Origin: Raphanus sativus
Lineage: Eukaryota > Streptophyta > Magnoliopsida > Brassicales > Brassicaceae
Direction: 5' to 3'
DNA: 64,000 bases
NCBI RefSeq assembly: GCF_000801105.2
Contig: NC_079518.1
Span: 26,330,800 to 26,394,799, forward strand
Shown piece after piece: positions 1-11,449 of this stretch. Under the pieces are notes generated by a model. The model saw nothing but the letters and a program-made list of their open reading frames with translations, searched no databases and was not told where the DNA came from. The position numbers and the translations under genes were made by a program. How positions within the stretch are numbered: position 1 is the first letter of the stretch; the number at the start of each line of letters is the position of its first letter.

Positions 1-744
1 TCATTGTTTTAAATTGCCATAAAACAATCCAATATTATTTTTAAAATAATGATTGCTTCACCTTTACCATAATTTTTTTATAGAGAAACCAAAATTTATT
101 TCTTCACAGAAATGTTTGAGTCATTGTGGCTTATTGAGTTGCATGATAGTATTTTAATTTAAGGGGATATTATTTCTCTATCAATGGTACCTTTGTACTT
201 TTGAATCACTCTTAAAATTTTTCATAAGATGATCCAAATATTATTTTTAAATACCAATTACTTCTCCTTTGCAATCAATAACTATGTTTAGTAATCGATA
301 ACTATGTTTTGTTAATGCCATAGTAAATATTAATTAGTAAATATTCACTATAATTTTGGCTATTTGTTTTTATCATTAAAACCCTAAACATACAGCAATT
401 TCAACACATTTTCTCACCACATCATTTTTTCCAATCATTATTAACAAAACTAGAAGTACACTAGGAAACCACCAATGGCGGATTTCATTAATTTTATATA
501 AGTTTTTGGTTCCTCTTATAGATTCAATTCCACGAACTATACTTCAACCACAAAAAATAAATAACACAAAATTTAAAAAACTCTGAAGCTTACTTTATTT
601 ACATATCCTAAATTTCGTTTAATCTTTTAATATGAAATAATATGTAAGATTTGTGTCTATGATTACCTTTCTAATACTTATATATTTAAAATTATAATTT
701 CATTAAGCTATTTCATCCTGCGCAAGGCGCATGTTATCACCTAG
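1..744 (+). mobile_element. Helitron 3' end (plus orientation)
   Basis: The stretch is AT-rich with no supportable gene. It ends in a Helitron-type 3' terminus: a short GC hairpin at 719-731 (tgcgc-aag-gcgca), a few bases, then CTAG at 741-744 followed by T. The 5' TC end is not recognised and may lie outside the window, so the left limit given is only the window edge. Confidence 0.45.
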
Positions 745-756
745 TATAAGTTATAA

Positions 757-1400
757 CTAGGTGATAATCCGCGCCCTGCGCGGGGTGAAATTATTTTAAA
801 AGATGATCTGATTTTATGGAAAGAAAGAATGAATTTTATAAATTAAAATAAAAACCACACAAATATTTTTATTTATTTGTTAACTTGTGGTTTCGTTTAA
901 TTGTTTTTTCGATCATATCACATAAAATTGAATGAAAAAGTATAAACAAAAACTAATAAAAGAAATTATGATGTGAAGATAATATAAGTCCAAACTTGTG
1001 TTCATTGAAAATTCTAAATATAAGTAAAAACGAAACACATGAAATACAAAAATAAAACCATAAATTAAAAATATAAGAAATTATCAGGCTAATCAGTAAG
1101 TTCTAAAAAAGTCAGCAAGTTCTAAAAAAGTCGGTAAAAAAACAAAAAAAAAACAAAAACAGTTAGTACATTTTACCAAAACAAAAATGAGGAGTACAAA
1201 CTTAGGAATAATTAAACAGAACTTCGTTCTTAGGTTTTTCGAACAACAGCTCTATGTAACTCGGTGATCTCCATAATTTTTTTTTTAATTTTGCTTGGTA
1301 TAACAGTTTTGTTTGAGGCTGTTAGTGATGCTGTATAAATGAGTTTGGTTTGATATATATATATAGTCATCAAACTTAGGGATTAGGCGCAAAGATTTGA
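757..1400 (-). mobile_element. Helitron 3' end (minus orientation), 5' end not found
   Basis: Read on the minus strand, a GC hairpin at 769-783 precedes CTAG at 757-760, which is followed by T. This is the Helitron 3' signature, and it is tail to tail with the terminus ending at 744 (12 bases between). The 5' end was not located, so the right coordinate is nominal. The sequence inside is AT-rich without a readable frame. Confidence 0.45.
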
Positions 1401-2010
1401 GTTTGGAACGATTGTTGTGTTGCCAATTCAATAATTTTAAATTTTCCAAAATTTACGCTTATAATATTTGGCAAAATTTTGGAAAGTATTATATTATTGT
1501 TCCAGAAATTAGGAAACAAAATTCACTATGGTATTTGACCATAGATCAAGTATATTGAATAACATATCAACAATAACTACTTCTGTGTCACCATTTATAT
1601 TTATTCTTTACGTAAAAAATCTTGGAGCTTCCGTTTTGAAAGATCTACACAATCAGTCAAATATATATTGTAGCTCGTAATTCACGTTTTTACATTATAC
1701 TGTTGTTGCCAAATTCACGTTTTTATATTACGTAAAAAGTCAAACCATATACCAATTGAAATTGATTTATATGATAACTTGGTATATATTTTCAGTTGAT
1801 ATATGATTTGGCTTTGGTTTGATATTATAATATCATATTTATAATAAGTAATAACAATAAATCTAACTTTTTACCAAAAAATAATAAATCTAACACACGT
1901 AATTTTATATATGGAAAAACAAAGTCAACACGTAAATGATGAATTTGGAAATGGTTTAATATGGAAACTACGTGGAAATGTTATATATGGGAAAACAAAC
2001 TCAACACCCA

Positions 2011-2056
2011 ATATATCAGTGTGATATGGTGAATGGCACTTTTTGTAATCTTCTAG
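2011..2056 (+). repeat. 46-bp direct repeat, copy 1
   Basis: Positions 2011-2056 are identical by eye to 2226-2271, 215 bp further on. The flanks differ after the final ttctag, although both copies are soon followed by an aaagg run. It may be a local segmental duplication or two deletion derivatives of one element. Nothing indicates a gene. Confidence 0.8.
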
Positions 2057-2225
2057 AAAACAAAGGAAACTACGTGGCATGAGCAGATTATCGTTTGAGT
2101 TTATAATTCTATGTCTTATTATCGTTTTCACTTATAACGGAGAAGAAGGTACGATGTGCGAGATATACATGAGCTCATATTATTTTTTTAGGATATCTAT
2201 GAATAAATGATGCGAGACATATGGT

Positions 2226-2271
2226 ATATATCAGTGTGATATGGTGAATGGCACTTTTTGTAATCTTCTAG
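2226..2271 (+). repeat. 46-bp direct repeat, copy 2
   Basis: Second copy of the perfect 46-bp repeat at 2011-2056, in the same orientation. Confidence 0.8.
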
Positions 2272-4289
2272 TTAATAAAGGGTTCTTTAATATATGATGT
2301 GAGAGGATTTGTGGAGCTGACACGTAGGAAATTGCAAACCTGTAAATAATACATGACGTAAAGGTTAGTTCTTTACAATGCTCCTAAAATAATATATAGA
2401 GGATGTGGATTACTAATCACGCATCAATATCATTCCGCAAAAAAGGCAACAAAATAATACGCCTTCCTATAATTGAAATGAAGGAATCAAATTTTAACAT
2501 AATTAAAAAAACAAAATACATTGACCCTGAATTTATGTGTATTGCCGTAATTGATAAAATTTCAATAAATTATGATCACCAAAAATACTCTGAATATGGA
2601 AGACTGGTCCGATTTAATCGTAGAGTAATCAATTAAGGTTTTAATTACGATATATTTAGAATCGTTTGAATAATCAATAATGGCATTTTTTAAGATATGA
2701 TTATGGTTGTATCATAAAAATAAAAAAAATATAAAAATTACGATAAACATAAAATATACAAATAAATATATAAATATATGTTTTCACGAAATGATGGATA
2801 AAATATAAATAAAATATAAAATATGACAACTACCACTATTATAAGTATGAGCATTATATTAACAATAAATATATAAATATATATGTTCTTGGAACAAAAA
2901 TATATATATGTTCTTTTGTTGGAACAAAAATATATATATTTTTTATGTTAGTATGAGCAACGAACCAGAATATGCTTTTATGTTAGTATAACCATAATCT
3001 TATAAAATATATATTTTATGTTAGTATAACCATAATCTCTTAAAAGGGTCAAGACCAAATAACAACGGTACATTATATATATACATCACGTAAAGCACAT
3101 CATGTATAGTATTGGATATTAATAACATTTATTCTCTATTCAATATAACATATGTCCATAGAATGGCATGAGAAGTAAATACTCTAGGCAAGTATGGGCT
3201 TTTAAAAAAATGGTGTGAGGTTAAATGTGGAGATGCCACATAGGAAATGGCACACATGTAATAAACACATGAACAAAAGGTTAATTTGATTAGTGGTCTC
3301 CTCAAATAATAGTAAAGGGATATACAGTCGACCAAACTGTAATTGGCAATCCCCAATTAAGGTGGCACAAAAATATTGAAATTTTGAAAGTCAATAAATA
3401 CCGAATAAGAGTATTCTAGTTTCTAGGACAGTATATGCAAATTGCATTTCAAGGATTCCGTAATCTATATGGGATTGAAAATCTCAAGCCTTACTAATTG
3501 CAAATAATGGATACAGTCAATGATTGCAAGCAAGTATTTCCACAAACAATAGTATGATATTGGCTAAATTGAAGAACAAAATTGGTGTGGAGATAAATAT
3601 GACTCATAAATACCCCAAATTTCCAATCATAGATTTCCTAAATAATAGTTAAGGTCATAAGTTGAATACAAAAAGGGTAAGATCCTAAAGATGAAATCCC
3701 CGATAATGAATAGTAATAGAATAAATTGAAACGTGATTTATGATAAATAGAATAAAATATCTTGGGTGATTGAAAAGTGATTTATGATAAATATAATAGA
3801 ATAAAATCGTATTTAAGTATATTTTCAAATTATTTATTTCGTTGGGATTATAATACCTGACTGCTTCAAATTTTATGTGATATATATATATATATCAAAT
3901 TTTAGACAGTTCGATTGGTCAAGCAACCATACATAATAGAGGAATAGGGGAACATTGTAGTAATATAAGAATGTATAAATTGTTCATTATCATAATAGAA
4001 GAATGTAAATTGGTCAGGTCGTTCAAGTTTCTGTGTGTTTTAGTTTGACAAATTAATTATTTTGCAGGTTATATACCCAATATGAGATAGGAGATGTTGT
4101 GTGCAATATCATGTTCATGAATGTTAACAAATAAAATATGAAAAAGAAGATTTGAATCAAATGTATGGAACCAAATCGATACCTTATTTAAATATGTGAG
4201 TGGCCAATTGGTTGTATCTCTAAAACCAAGCTGGTACATGAAATAAACATGTATTAATTATTGACCAGGTCACCATGTTTTATACAGTA

Positions 4290-6096
4290 CTAGGATCGGC
4301 CCGCCCTACGGGCGGGATATACTTTACTTGTGTGTAGATATTGTAAACCTTTATCAATGTTGTTATTATCATATTATGAAAATAGTTTTGTATCCCTTAT
4401 ATGTAGTGTGTCTTAATGTCCCTCGCTAAATATTTTAAAATTAATGTTGTATCCGTAGAACGATGTTTAAACAAAACCGTAAAAAGATTCATGTTGAAAT
4501 TCTTGTACATTTGTTGGTTTGGCACTGCCTTATTGATCTTCTTTTTCTTTATTATGTTTTCTTTTTATAAAAATTTATCGACAACAATTTTTTTTTGTTC
4601 TTTAATTTCTTATGCCGGATCTCTCTTTAACTATCTCTTTGTTTTTTTGTATTTCTGATTCACCGGATGATCCATTAAGCTTGCGAGATCCTCTATTTAT
4701 ACAAAATTTTAGAAGTTTCATACCTTGTATGAACGTTTTATTTTTCTATTTCACATACAAAATTAACCGACTTGTCTTTGTGCAAGTATCTCAAAGTTTG
4801 GTTTTAGAGTGAACTACTGCATAACAAAATTAAAAATGAAGCCCATTATTAATCTCCACCTGGCCCAACTTCAACCAAAAACCAAACAAAAATCCCATTT
4901 TATCTTCTTCTCCACACCAAAGAACTCCATCTTGGTTAACATCCAAGTTTCTCCGTTCACTGAATCCCTTTGCAGCTGTTTTGTCTGAACAGAACCCAAG
5001 AGCTTCTCGATTCCAATAAACTCTTGTCTATTTCTGTTGCGATGACAATCTAATCGACTCCATCGAGATTCTGTTGTCGTGTCTTTAGATCCTTAATTTA
5101 CTGGATTGTCAAAAATAACTCGAACCCATGCGCCTCTACTTTGATTTACTGGATTGTCAAAAATAACTGGATTAGTAAATCATATTTGATATTGTAGTTT
5201 TCGTTAAACTGTTGAAAATATATTTTTTATTTTCATATCTAAACATTTTTAATAATAAGTAATATTAACTTTCACTACTTTTTACAATAGCTTTGATTAT
5301 TTATTTTGTTTTTTATAAATCATATACTTTTTTACTATTAATATAATTCAAAATGTGATTATCTTATTTTGTTTTTACTTTCCCAACTTTCACTTAAATA
5401 AGAAATTCAACAAAATTTTAAAATTATAGTCGATTAGATTTAACACGAAAGACATGAATCATTCATCTTTTACATTTTTTTATTTCTTGAACCCAGCAAT
5501 ATTTTATTTTGTATTGCTTATAAAATGATAATTTATAGGTGAAATTTTAATTTTTAAAAAATATATATATTTTTAGTTAGCCATGAAACATGAAAACCTA
5601 ATACTAAGTTTTATTAATTAAAAGTACATGTTTGTTTAAAGTTTTGTATATGTTGTTATATTTAAAATCCAAGAATATCATGTTGTTTGAAGTATTGATA
5701 ATATGTATGTGTATATAATATATAAATTTGATACAAACATTTAAGAAAATGTATAATTACAATCATGAAAATCATTTATGCTAAACAAACCTCTGATCTC
5801 TAATAAAACTGATAAAAATAGAAAAATAATTTTAGTTAAGCACATGTGAGAATGAGATGAGATTGTGTTTTCAGTAAAGAGGATAATAACCAAAATAGAA
5901 TAATGTCATAATGCAATAAAAGATAGTATTTGACAACGAATAAAAAAACTAAAAAAGTTAGAATTATAAACAAACATTAAAAAATTAGACATAATAAATA
6001 TAATATTAGGGGAAGCGCGGACCAACCGCAAGGAAGACCTCTCATGTTTCTTCTACTTCCTTCTTGGTTTTGATCTCTCCATGTACAACTTTAAAC
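4290..6096 (-). mobile_element. Helitron 3' end and probable element body (minus)
   Basis: On the minus strand a strong hairpin at 4300-4316 (cccgccc-tac-gggcggg), then CCGATC, leads into CTAG at 4290-4293 followed by T. This is the typical 3' end of Brassicaceae Helitrons. The element must extend to higher coordinates, but its 5' TC end was not located, so the right limit is nominal. The body from about 4400 is AT-rich. Positions 4830-5130 look like a transposed promoter or leader, without a readable protein. The threonine-deaminase fragment that follows could be cargo of the same element; that is inference. Confidence 0.5.
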
Positions 6097-6790
6097 TCAG
6101 TGCATAAGAAGCTTGAAAACGGTGTCTTCACTTACCAAGACGTACTCATATCCAAGAACTTGAGCTCGGTTTCTTAACTCACCATTTCTTGCTCCGGCAC
6201 TTGGATCTCAACCAGCACGTCCGCGCCTGCCCCACCCTGTTTTGAAAGAAGGAACAATTATGCGGAAAACTTGAGACTCAAAGTTACAACAAAGCTTTCT
6301 TATGGTGCGATGGTGAACTCAGATACAAACCTCACGGTAATGGAAAAGGCTAGGAAGTTCAGGAAGTGGACGTGGACCGAAAGAGTCCAGGAAGTTCATC
6401 AGAGCACCAGGTCTCTCAGGGAAGGTGAACTGGCAGAGAATATCTTCTTCAACACTCGATCTTCCACCCATCTGCATATATACAAAGTGTGGTTCACATC
6501 TCACTTGCATCAATCAATGGGAATTGTTGCCTAAAGAGACATAAAGAGGCGTACCAATTAATGCAGGTAATCTTTTACTAAGTCACTGGTTGTGAGGTTC
6601 CTAGTTCTGAGCTGGGAAGATTCCATTCTCTTCTCTAGGTGTGTGCACTCCAGCACTAAACATCAATACACAACATTGTTCGGATTAGAGGACGAATAAC
6701 AACAACCTGGGAAAAAAATAATCATCTCAGGAACAGACTTACCTGTACATTACAACAAATTCTTTTTCATTTTGGTTATGTTCACGGTGG
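6097..6790 (-). pseudogene. Threonine deaminase (OMR1-like) 3' gene fragment
   Basis: This is the C-terminal, ACT-like regulatory part of biosynthetic threonine deaminase, the plastid enzyme that commits threonine to isoleucine synthesis. Four exons with introns are visible on the minus strand: about 6743-6790 (ends EKEFVVMY), 6555-6655 (KRMESSQLRT, TSDLVKD), 6331-6471 (CQFTFPERPGALMNFLDSF, LFHYR) and 6097-6236 (ADVLVEIQVPEQEM, ending LLMH then stop). Breaks: a frameshift near 6640, an in-frame TAA near the end of the second exon where the family has Tyr, a changed stretch after NFLDSF, and a frameshift after PEQEM. The catalytic PLP domain is absent. Because introns are kept, this is copied genomic DNA and not a processed copy. 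A nearby Helitron end makes transposon capture likely, but the carrier is not proven. Confidence 0.8.
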
Positions 6791-8172
6791 CTGAAACACA
6801 TTTACAAAGAAAATCTAATCAATAAACGGTATTGCTCATAACACTATATTTTCTCAGATTTAAGAACCATTTTTTTTTAAAAAGGAAGCGACTGTAATGT
6901 AAAACCACATACATGCCATCACACTGTCGTGACCAATGATATGATGTTTCCAGAAGGAAGGAAACTATTCTGTTCCCATTAACCATGAACTGGGATGATG
7001 AAAGGAAACTAACCAATGGTTTTGTCTACATAGAGAATATGACAAGAACATAAGAAAAGAAGAAAACGTAGAAGTATAGTCAAAAACATATAACTTATTC
7101 AATACCTCTCATGGTTTTGTCTACATAGAGAATATGATAAGTCTTCAGACACAGCTTTTCCAACATCCTACAAAAAAAGAAAAAATCAAATCAAGTGAGA
7201 ACAACTATATATCCTCTATATATTGGTAGTTTGCTTCCCAGAATCTGGGCACGGAAGAACACCGGCAGACATTCAAGTCAGCAAGTAGAAGAGACTGCTT
7301 GACCATTATATGAGAATGAAATCTATTGGAACTGTGCAGAAAAAGCAATGAATTTGTATACTATAAGAGAGATGAGTAGAAGAGAGATGAAGAGATCACG
7401 ATTTTAAGAAGAGAAATTCTGACTTATTTATACTCGATAACACAGATCTCGCTGACGCAAACGACACAATGAATAATTCGTAGTGGGCCTCTGAATTAAT
7501 GGAATTAAACACATAAAGGAATCTGTTATTGAAACCGTGAGGAATCTCGATCGTCACCGTCGCCGTCGAAAGTAGAGCAACGAAAAACACATGTTTTCAC
7601 GTATACAGATTAGAGTTAAGGTTGACTGGGCCGAAAAAACAGTTTGATCTTAAGCCCAATAGTAATTTCAAAAGCCCCTACGATATACAAAAACAAAAAG
7701 ACGATACACAATTAAAGAAGCGTTGCATTTGGAGAGTAAGTGACAGACACGTGTCGTCTTCAGGGCTTCCAAATTACTGACGTGGCATCTGATGTGGAGG
7801 GCCCTGGAGAGAGGGAACTCTACTTTATATAAATAGATATATAAGAAAGTTTTCATTAAATGTTTTATGTTAGTCCAGTGGCAATAATAGTAATTAGCTA
7901 AGGTGGGGATGGGTATTTTCAAATTCAATCTGAGAAGGCATGGCTGTGTGACACGTCGCCATAATGGCATCCTTGTAAATATATTACCATTTCAAGGTTT
8001 CTCTTTTATTTGCTTCTGTTTTAATAATAAGGGGATAATTAAATATATAGTTAGGTATAATATTAGAGGATGATTAGTTAACTTTTTGTTTTGATAATTT
8101 TTTTAAATCCACTTTACTGATGATTTTGTCAGTTAATCTATTATTTCAAAAATGTATTAAAGTAAAGAAAAT

Positions 8173-8236
<64 letters not shown>

Positions 8237-8967
8237 ACAATATTAAAGCATAATGTTTGTACTGATCGTAAAATAACATGTTAGAACCATTTAATTACTA
8301 AATTAATTTTAATTATTTTTACTTATTTACATCAATCAATCTAATACATAACATGTATGGAAAAATTGACAGAATACCTTTTCTAAAACAAATAAACGTT
8401 CAATGAAGAAAAAAACAAGCGTTCATTTAACATCTATGTTTGTTTGTTTTATAAAAGATATTCTGTCAATTTTTTTTGTAGGTGTTATATATTAGACTGA
8501 TTAATGTAGATGATAAAATAATTCATATGAAGTTATTATTTAAAGAATAACTGTTTAAAATACCATAAATTGGTTATCACTTTTCACAGATGCCAACATA
8601 TTTTATCTAATGAATTTGTTTTGTTTGTGTATTTTTTATTTAATAATAAAATAATATCAAATCGAATAAAAGACAAGAGAAAGAAACAGCGAAAACCATG
8701 TCTCTTTTTTTGTCTTTGGGCTTTTACTTCATTCGAATATCTTTTTTTTTCGTTGGTCATCTTTATGAACTTTTTTACTGTTTTGTTTAACTTCTATTTA
8801 ATATAACTAGGATCTATTGAATCAAATAAAAGAATAAAAATGATAAAACACACAAAAAATAATAATATAATTAGATTATTTTATTGAAGAGCAAACAAGA
8901 TAATATAATATTTTTAATCAACCTTTTGATCACAAGTTGTATAACAGATGAGCACTTTCTCATTTTT
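6791..8967. other. Non-coding stretch with CA/TA microsatellite
   Basis: No gene is recognised. The part next to the threonine-deaminase fragment (6791-7600) may be captured upstream intron sequence, but I could not read an exon in it. A CA then TA microsatellite lies at about 8171-8234. A TC plus AATATTAAAG sequence at 8234 resembles a Helitron 5' end, but no matching 3' end was found. Confidence 0.5.
8171..8234. repeat. (CA)n(TA)n microsatellite
   Basis: An uninterrupted run of CA dinucleotides passes into about 25 TA dinucleotides. It has no coding meaning and is likely length-polymorphic. Confidence 0.9.
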
Positions 8968-9371
8968 TCACTTTTTGCAACAACATTCAAGTTTTGGAAA
9001 AGGACCAAGACATGACCCTGCCGAGAAATTTCTTCTTCTACACTCAGCTTCACATTCATCTTCAAAGAAATATTTTGTACAATATCCTATATTGCAATAT
9101 GTATATCCACCCCTATAATTGATCACTGCACGAATACAACCAAACTAAAGAAAAATAAAAATATATATGCAATGCATAACATCAATTTCACTAATATAAA
9201 TTTTCAAAAACGAAACAGTCAAATTATTATTATTAAAAATGAACAAAAGATAGAAGATCAATGAACAATTTACTACATACCTGGCGATGCTAAAATATTA
9301 GAGTTGGACAACGACGGCGTTGCTAATACCACTACAAGAAAAAACATAACAAATGTTTTTCTGATATTCAT
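8968..9371 (-). CDS. Secreted defensin-like cysteine-rich peptide, 82 aa
   Basis: Two-exon small secreted peptide gene. Exon 1 is 9281-9371 and exon 2 is 8968-9125, split by a GT-AG intron of 155 bp. Exon 1 opens MNIRKTFVMFFLVVVLAT, a clear signal peptide, and ends in ILASP. Exon 2 encodes the mature part with eight cysteines spaced C-x4-C-x8-C-x3-C-x9-C-x8-CCC and ending KK before TGA. One intron placed just after the signal-peptide region is the standard layout of the plant defensin-like (DEFL/LCR/SCRL) families, which act in the apoplast in defence or pollen-pistil signalling. A TATAAATA box lies 48 bases upstream of the ATG. The C-terminal CCC is unusual: most members have CxC. I cannot assign a specific orthologue. 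The frame is open and splice sites are canonical, so it looks functional. Confidence 0.8.
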
Positions 9372-9418
9372 TTTGTTTGTTTCTGTCAATTTTGTTGTGG
9401 GAAAATGTCGAAATGCTT

Positions 9419-9426
9419 TATTTATA
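9419..9426 (-). promoter_or_regulatory. TATA box of the defensin-like gene
   Basis: TATAAATA on the minus strand, 48 bases before the start codon at 9371. This is a reasonable distance for a short 5' leader. Confidence 0.55.
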
Positions 9427-10500
9427 TGATTCTTTGTCAAAGTTGTCTTAAATTTATATAGATCTTTCTTATTAAAACAGAATCCTATCTTTGACTTTAT
9501 GTTTCTTTTGTAAATTTTTGAATTAAATATAGATTTTTTTTACTTTATAGTTATACCTACCTTAAATCACTGATACTATTTTCTTTGGATTACAATATAT
9601 GTTTTCAAACAACACTATAATTAATATTTTCTAATAATATAAAAAATTAAATCTCATCTTTTTAAAAAAAATAAACAAATTTATTTCAAATTATTTCGAA
9701 AATCAAATAACTGAAAAAAATCAAATAAATTTTAAGAACAATGAAAATCAATAGAAATAGTTTCTGAAGGTATTGATACTATCAAAAATTCAATCAATAA
9801 AAAAAATAAAATTAATGGATTATTTATTTATATTTTCTAAAAATTGTTACTATCATTTATTTAAATAACAAAATAATTCAATAATAGCCATTACATAATA
9901 TATATATATAAACACCGTAGCTACATTGAATAATAAATATAATACAAAATAATATATACATTATTTTTATGCTACATTTCTTTACATAGTTTTGGGTATG
10001 TATATTTTTTGATTTTTTTCTTTTCTGAACGGGCTTTATATATTTAAGATTGGGAAGTTTTCCAAAATAAAAAATTTCAATTTTTTATCACAAAAAGACA
10101 CCATTAAGAAATGACAAAAATGTTTCATTTAACGGAAAAAACTTTTATACCCTAGATATATAAATATAAATAAATAAAAATTTAAAAATTAAAAGATATA
10201 GTTTCAGATTATATGTTTTCAAATTCGAACCCTTTATATAATTTTTTGAAATTTTATTTTTAGAATTTTTTTCTCAAAATTTATTTTTGAAATTCTAAAA
10301 GAAATTTTAAAAACTATTTTTAATTTTCATTTTCAAAATTTTAATTTTAATTTGTTATTTTATAAATTTTTAAACCTCAATCCAAAACGTGCACGACTCT
10401 AGTGGTAGCTTATATCGCCAACCCACCAAAACAAGGAAGTTTAATTTAAACCAAGAAGTATAACATTAATATTCACTCGAGATTTAATCCCTTTCGTTTC
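9427..10500. other. AT-rich non-coding stretch
   Basis: Nothing supportable as a gene. It contains low-complexity runs (tttcaaaattttaattt type) around 10200-10370. Confidence 0.6.
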
Positions 10501-10520
10501 TTTTGTAAACATACATTATG

Positions 10521-10780
10521 ATGCGCCCCGGATCGAGCATCGATCTGCTCAGACCAAAGACCCGGCCCAAGATGGTGATCATGTCGACCAACTCGATCCA
10601 AACGAGATTTTGCCATCAGAACATGACACTACTTTGGAGTTGGATGAGCTGAGTAAGCTAGGTTACACTACTTTGGAGCTGAATGAGCTAAGTGATATTA
10701 ACTTTGAGCTGAATGAGCTAAGTGACACTGAAGAAAGAGCTGGTTTAGTAGCTGGGCGAAATGGACTTTTTTCAGCGTAA
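10521..10780 (+). pseudogene. Acidic tandem-repeat open frame, retroelement-like
   Basis: An open frame runs from about 10521 to the TAA near 10780. It encodes an acidic peptide with three copies of a unit like TTLELNELSD, followed by ERAGLVAGRNG. No start codon in a good position and no domain were identified. It is followed by three tandem copies of a roughly 45-bp motif at 10885-11010, then a TATA-like tataaat at 11104, which suggests the edge of an LTR retrotransposon (gag or leader region). The family is not recognised. Confidence 0.35.
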
Positions 10781-10884
10781 GGAAAAGTTCATAACAAATT
10801 CAATTTGGGTCTGTTTTACACCAAATTCGGCAGAGGCCTTTGCTGATGGTCTCTTACCCATTTGCATCAAGGAATATCTACAAA

Positions 10885-11010
10885 TGGAGTCTTGACTATG
10901 ATCCTTGACCAGATAGCATTGGAAAAGAGTCTTGACTATGACCCTTGACCAGATCGCATTGGAAAAAGAGCCTCGACTATGACTCTTGACCAGATCGCAT
11001 TGGACATTGA
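10885..11010 (+). repeat. Three tandem copies of a ~45-bp motif
   Basis: The motif containing gactatga-ccttgaccagat-gcattgga occurs three times with small differences. It is probably part of an LTR or subterminal repeat. Confidence 0.7.
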
Positions 11011-11128
11011 GTCTTGATTCACTTTATTATTTTCTAGTCAATCTTTGTATTTTTTAGGTGTGTTTTCCGCATTTACTTTAAGTCTTTCTTTGACTCATTC
11101 TAGTATAAATATTTAAACACTTGTACAC

Positions 11129-11449
11129 TGAATCTCTCTATCTCTATCTACTTATTAGTTTCAGATTTTCTTGTGATTCAAGTTATCAAGTTGTGATTCA
11201 AGTTATCAAGTTATAATTTTCTATTGCCCACAACTCCTTATATAGAGTACTAAGGGTTGCAATGGTTAACCAAAAGTCATAATGGTTCATTACCAAAAGT
11301 TTTAATCATCAACGGTTGCAATGAGTTATTACCAAAAATTGCACCGGTTCATCAGTAATATTTACAATCACAAACCATTGCATTTGTTCATCTAAAAAAT
11401 TATAATGCTTCACTTCAATGGTTGCAAGTATTCACTTTAATATCCAACA
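11129..11449 (-). repeat. LTR (3') of a decayed Ty1/copia element
   Basis: On the minus strand the repeat starts TGTTGG at 11449, directly after a polypurine tract of 12 G plus AT (11450-11463). This is the arrangement at a retrotransposon 3' LTR. The repeat ends near 11129 and is matched, in the same order and orientation, by 13510-13862. The two copies differ by many substitutions and small indels, so the insertion is old. Confidence 0.65.

Larger units (their letters stand above)
1401..4289. other. AT-rich non-coding stretch
   Basis: No gene is recognised. The small open frames here have no domain, no signal peptide and no sensible codon pattern. The stretch contains many short AT microsatellites and a perfect 46-bp direct duplication, listed separately. 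Low complexity suggests decayed transposon sequence. Confidence 0.6.

Noticed and set aside
4416..4812. Two overlapping hydrophobic open frames
   Set aside because: Phe/Leu-rich only because the DNA is T-rich; no start context or homology.
6271..6534. Plus-strand open frame of 87 codons
   Set aside because: Shadow of the minus-strand threonine deaminase exon, which has clear homology and splice sites.
8806..8820. actaggatc as a further Helitron 3' end
   Set aside because: No hairpin stands next to it on the required side.
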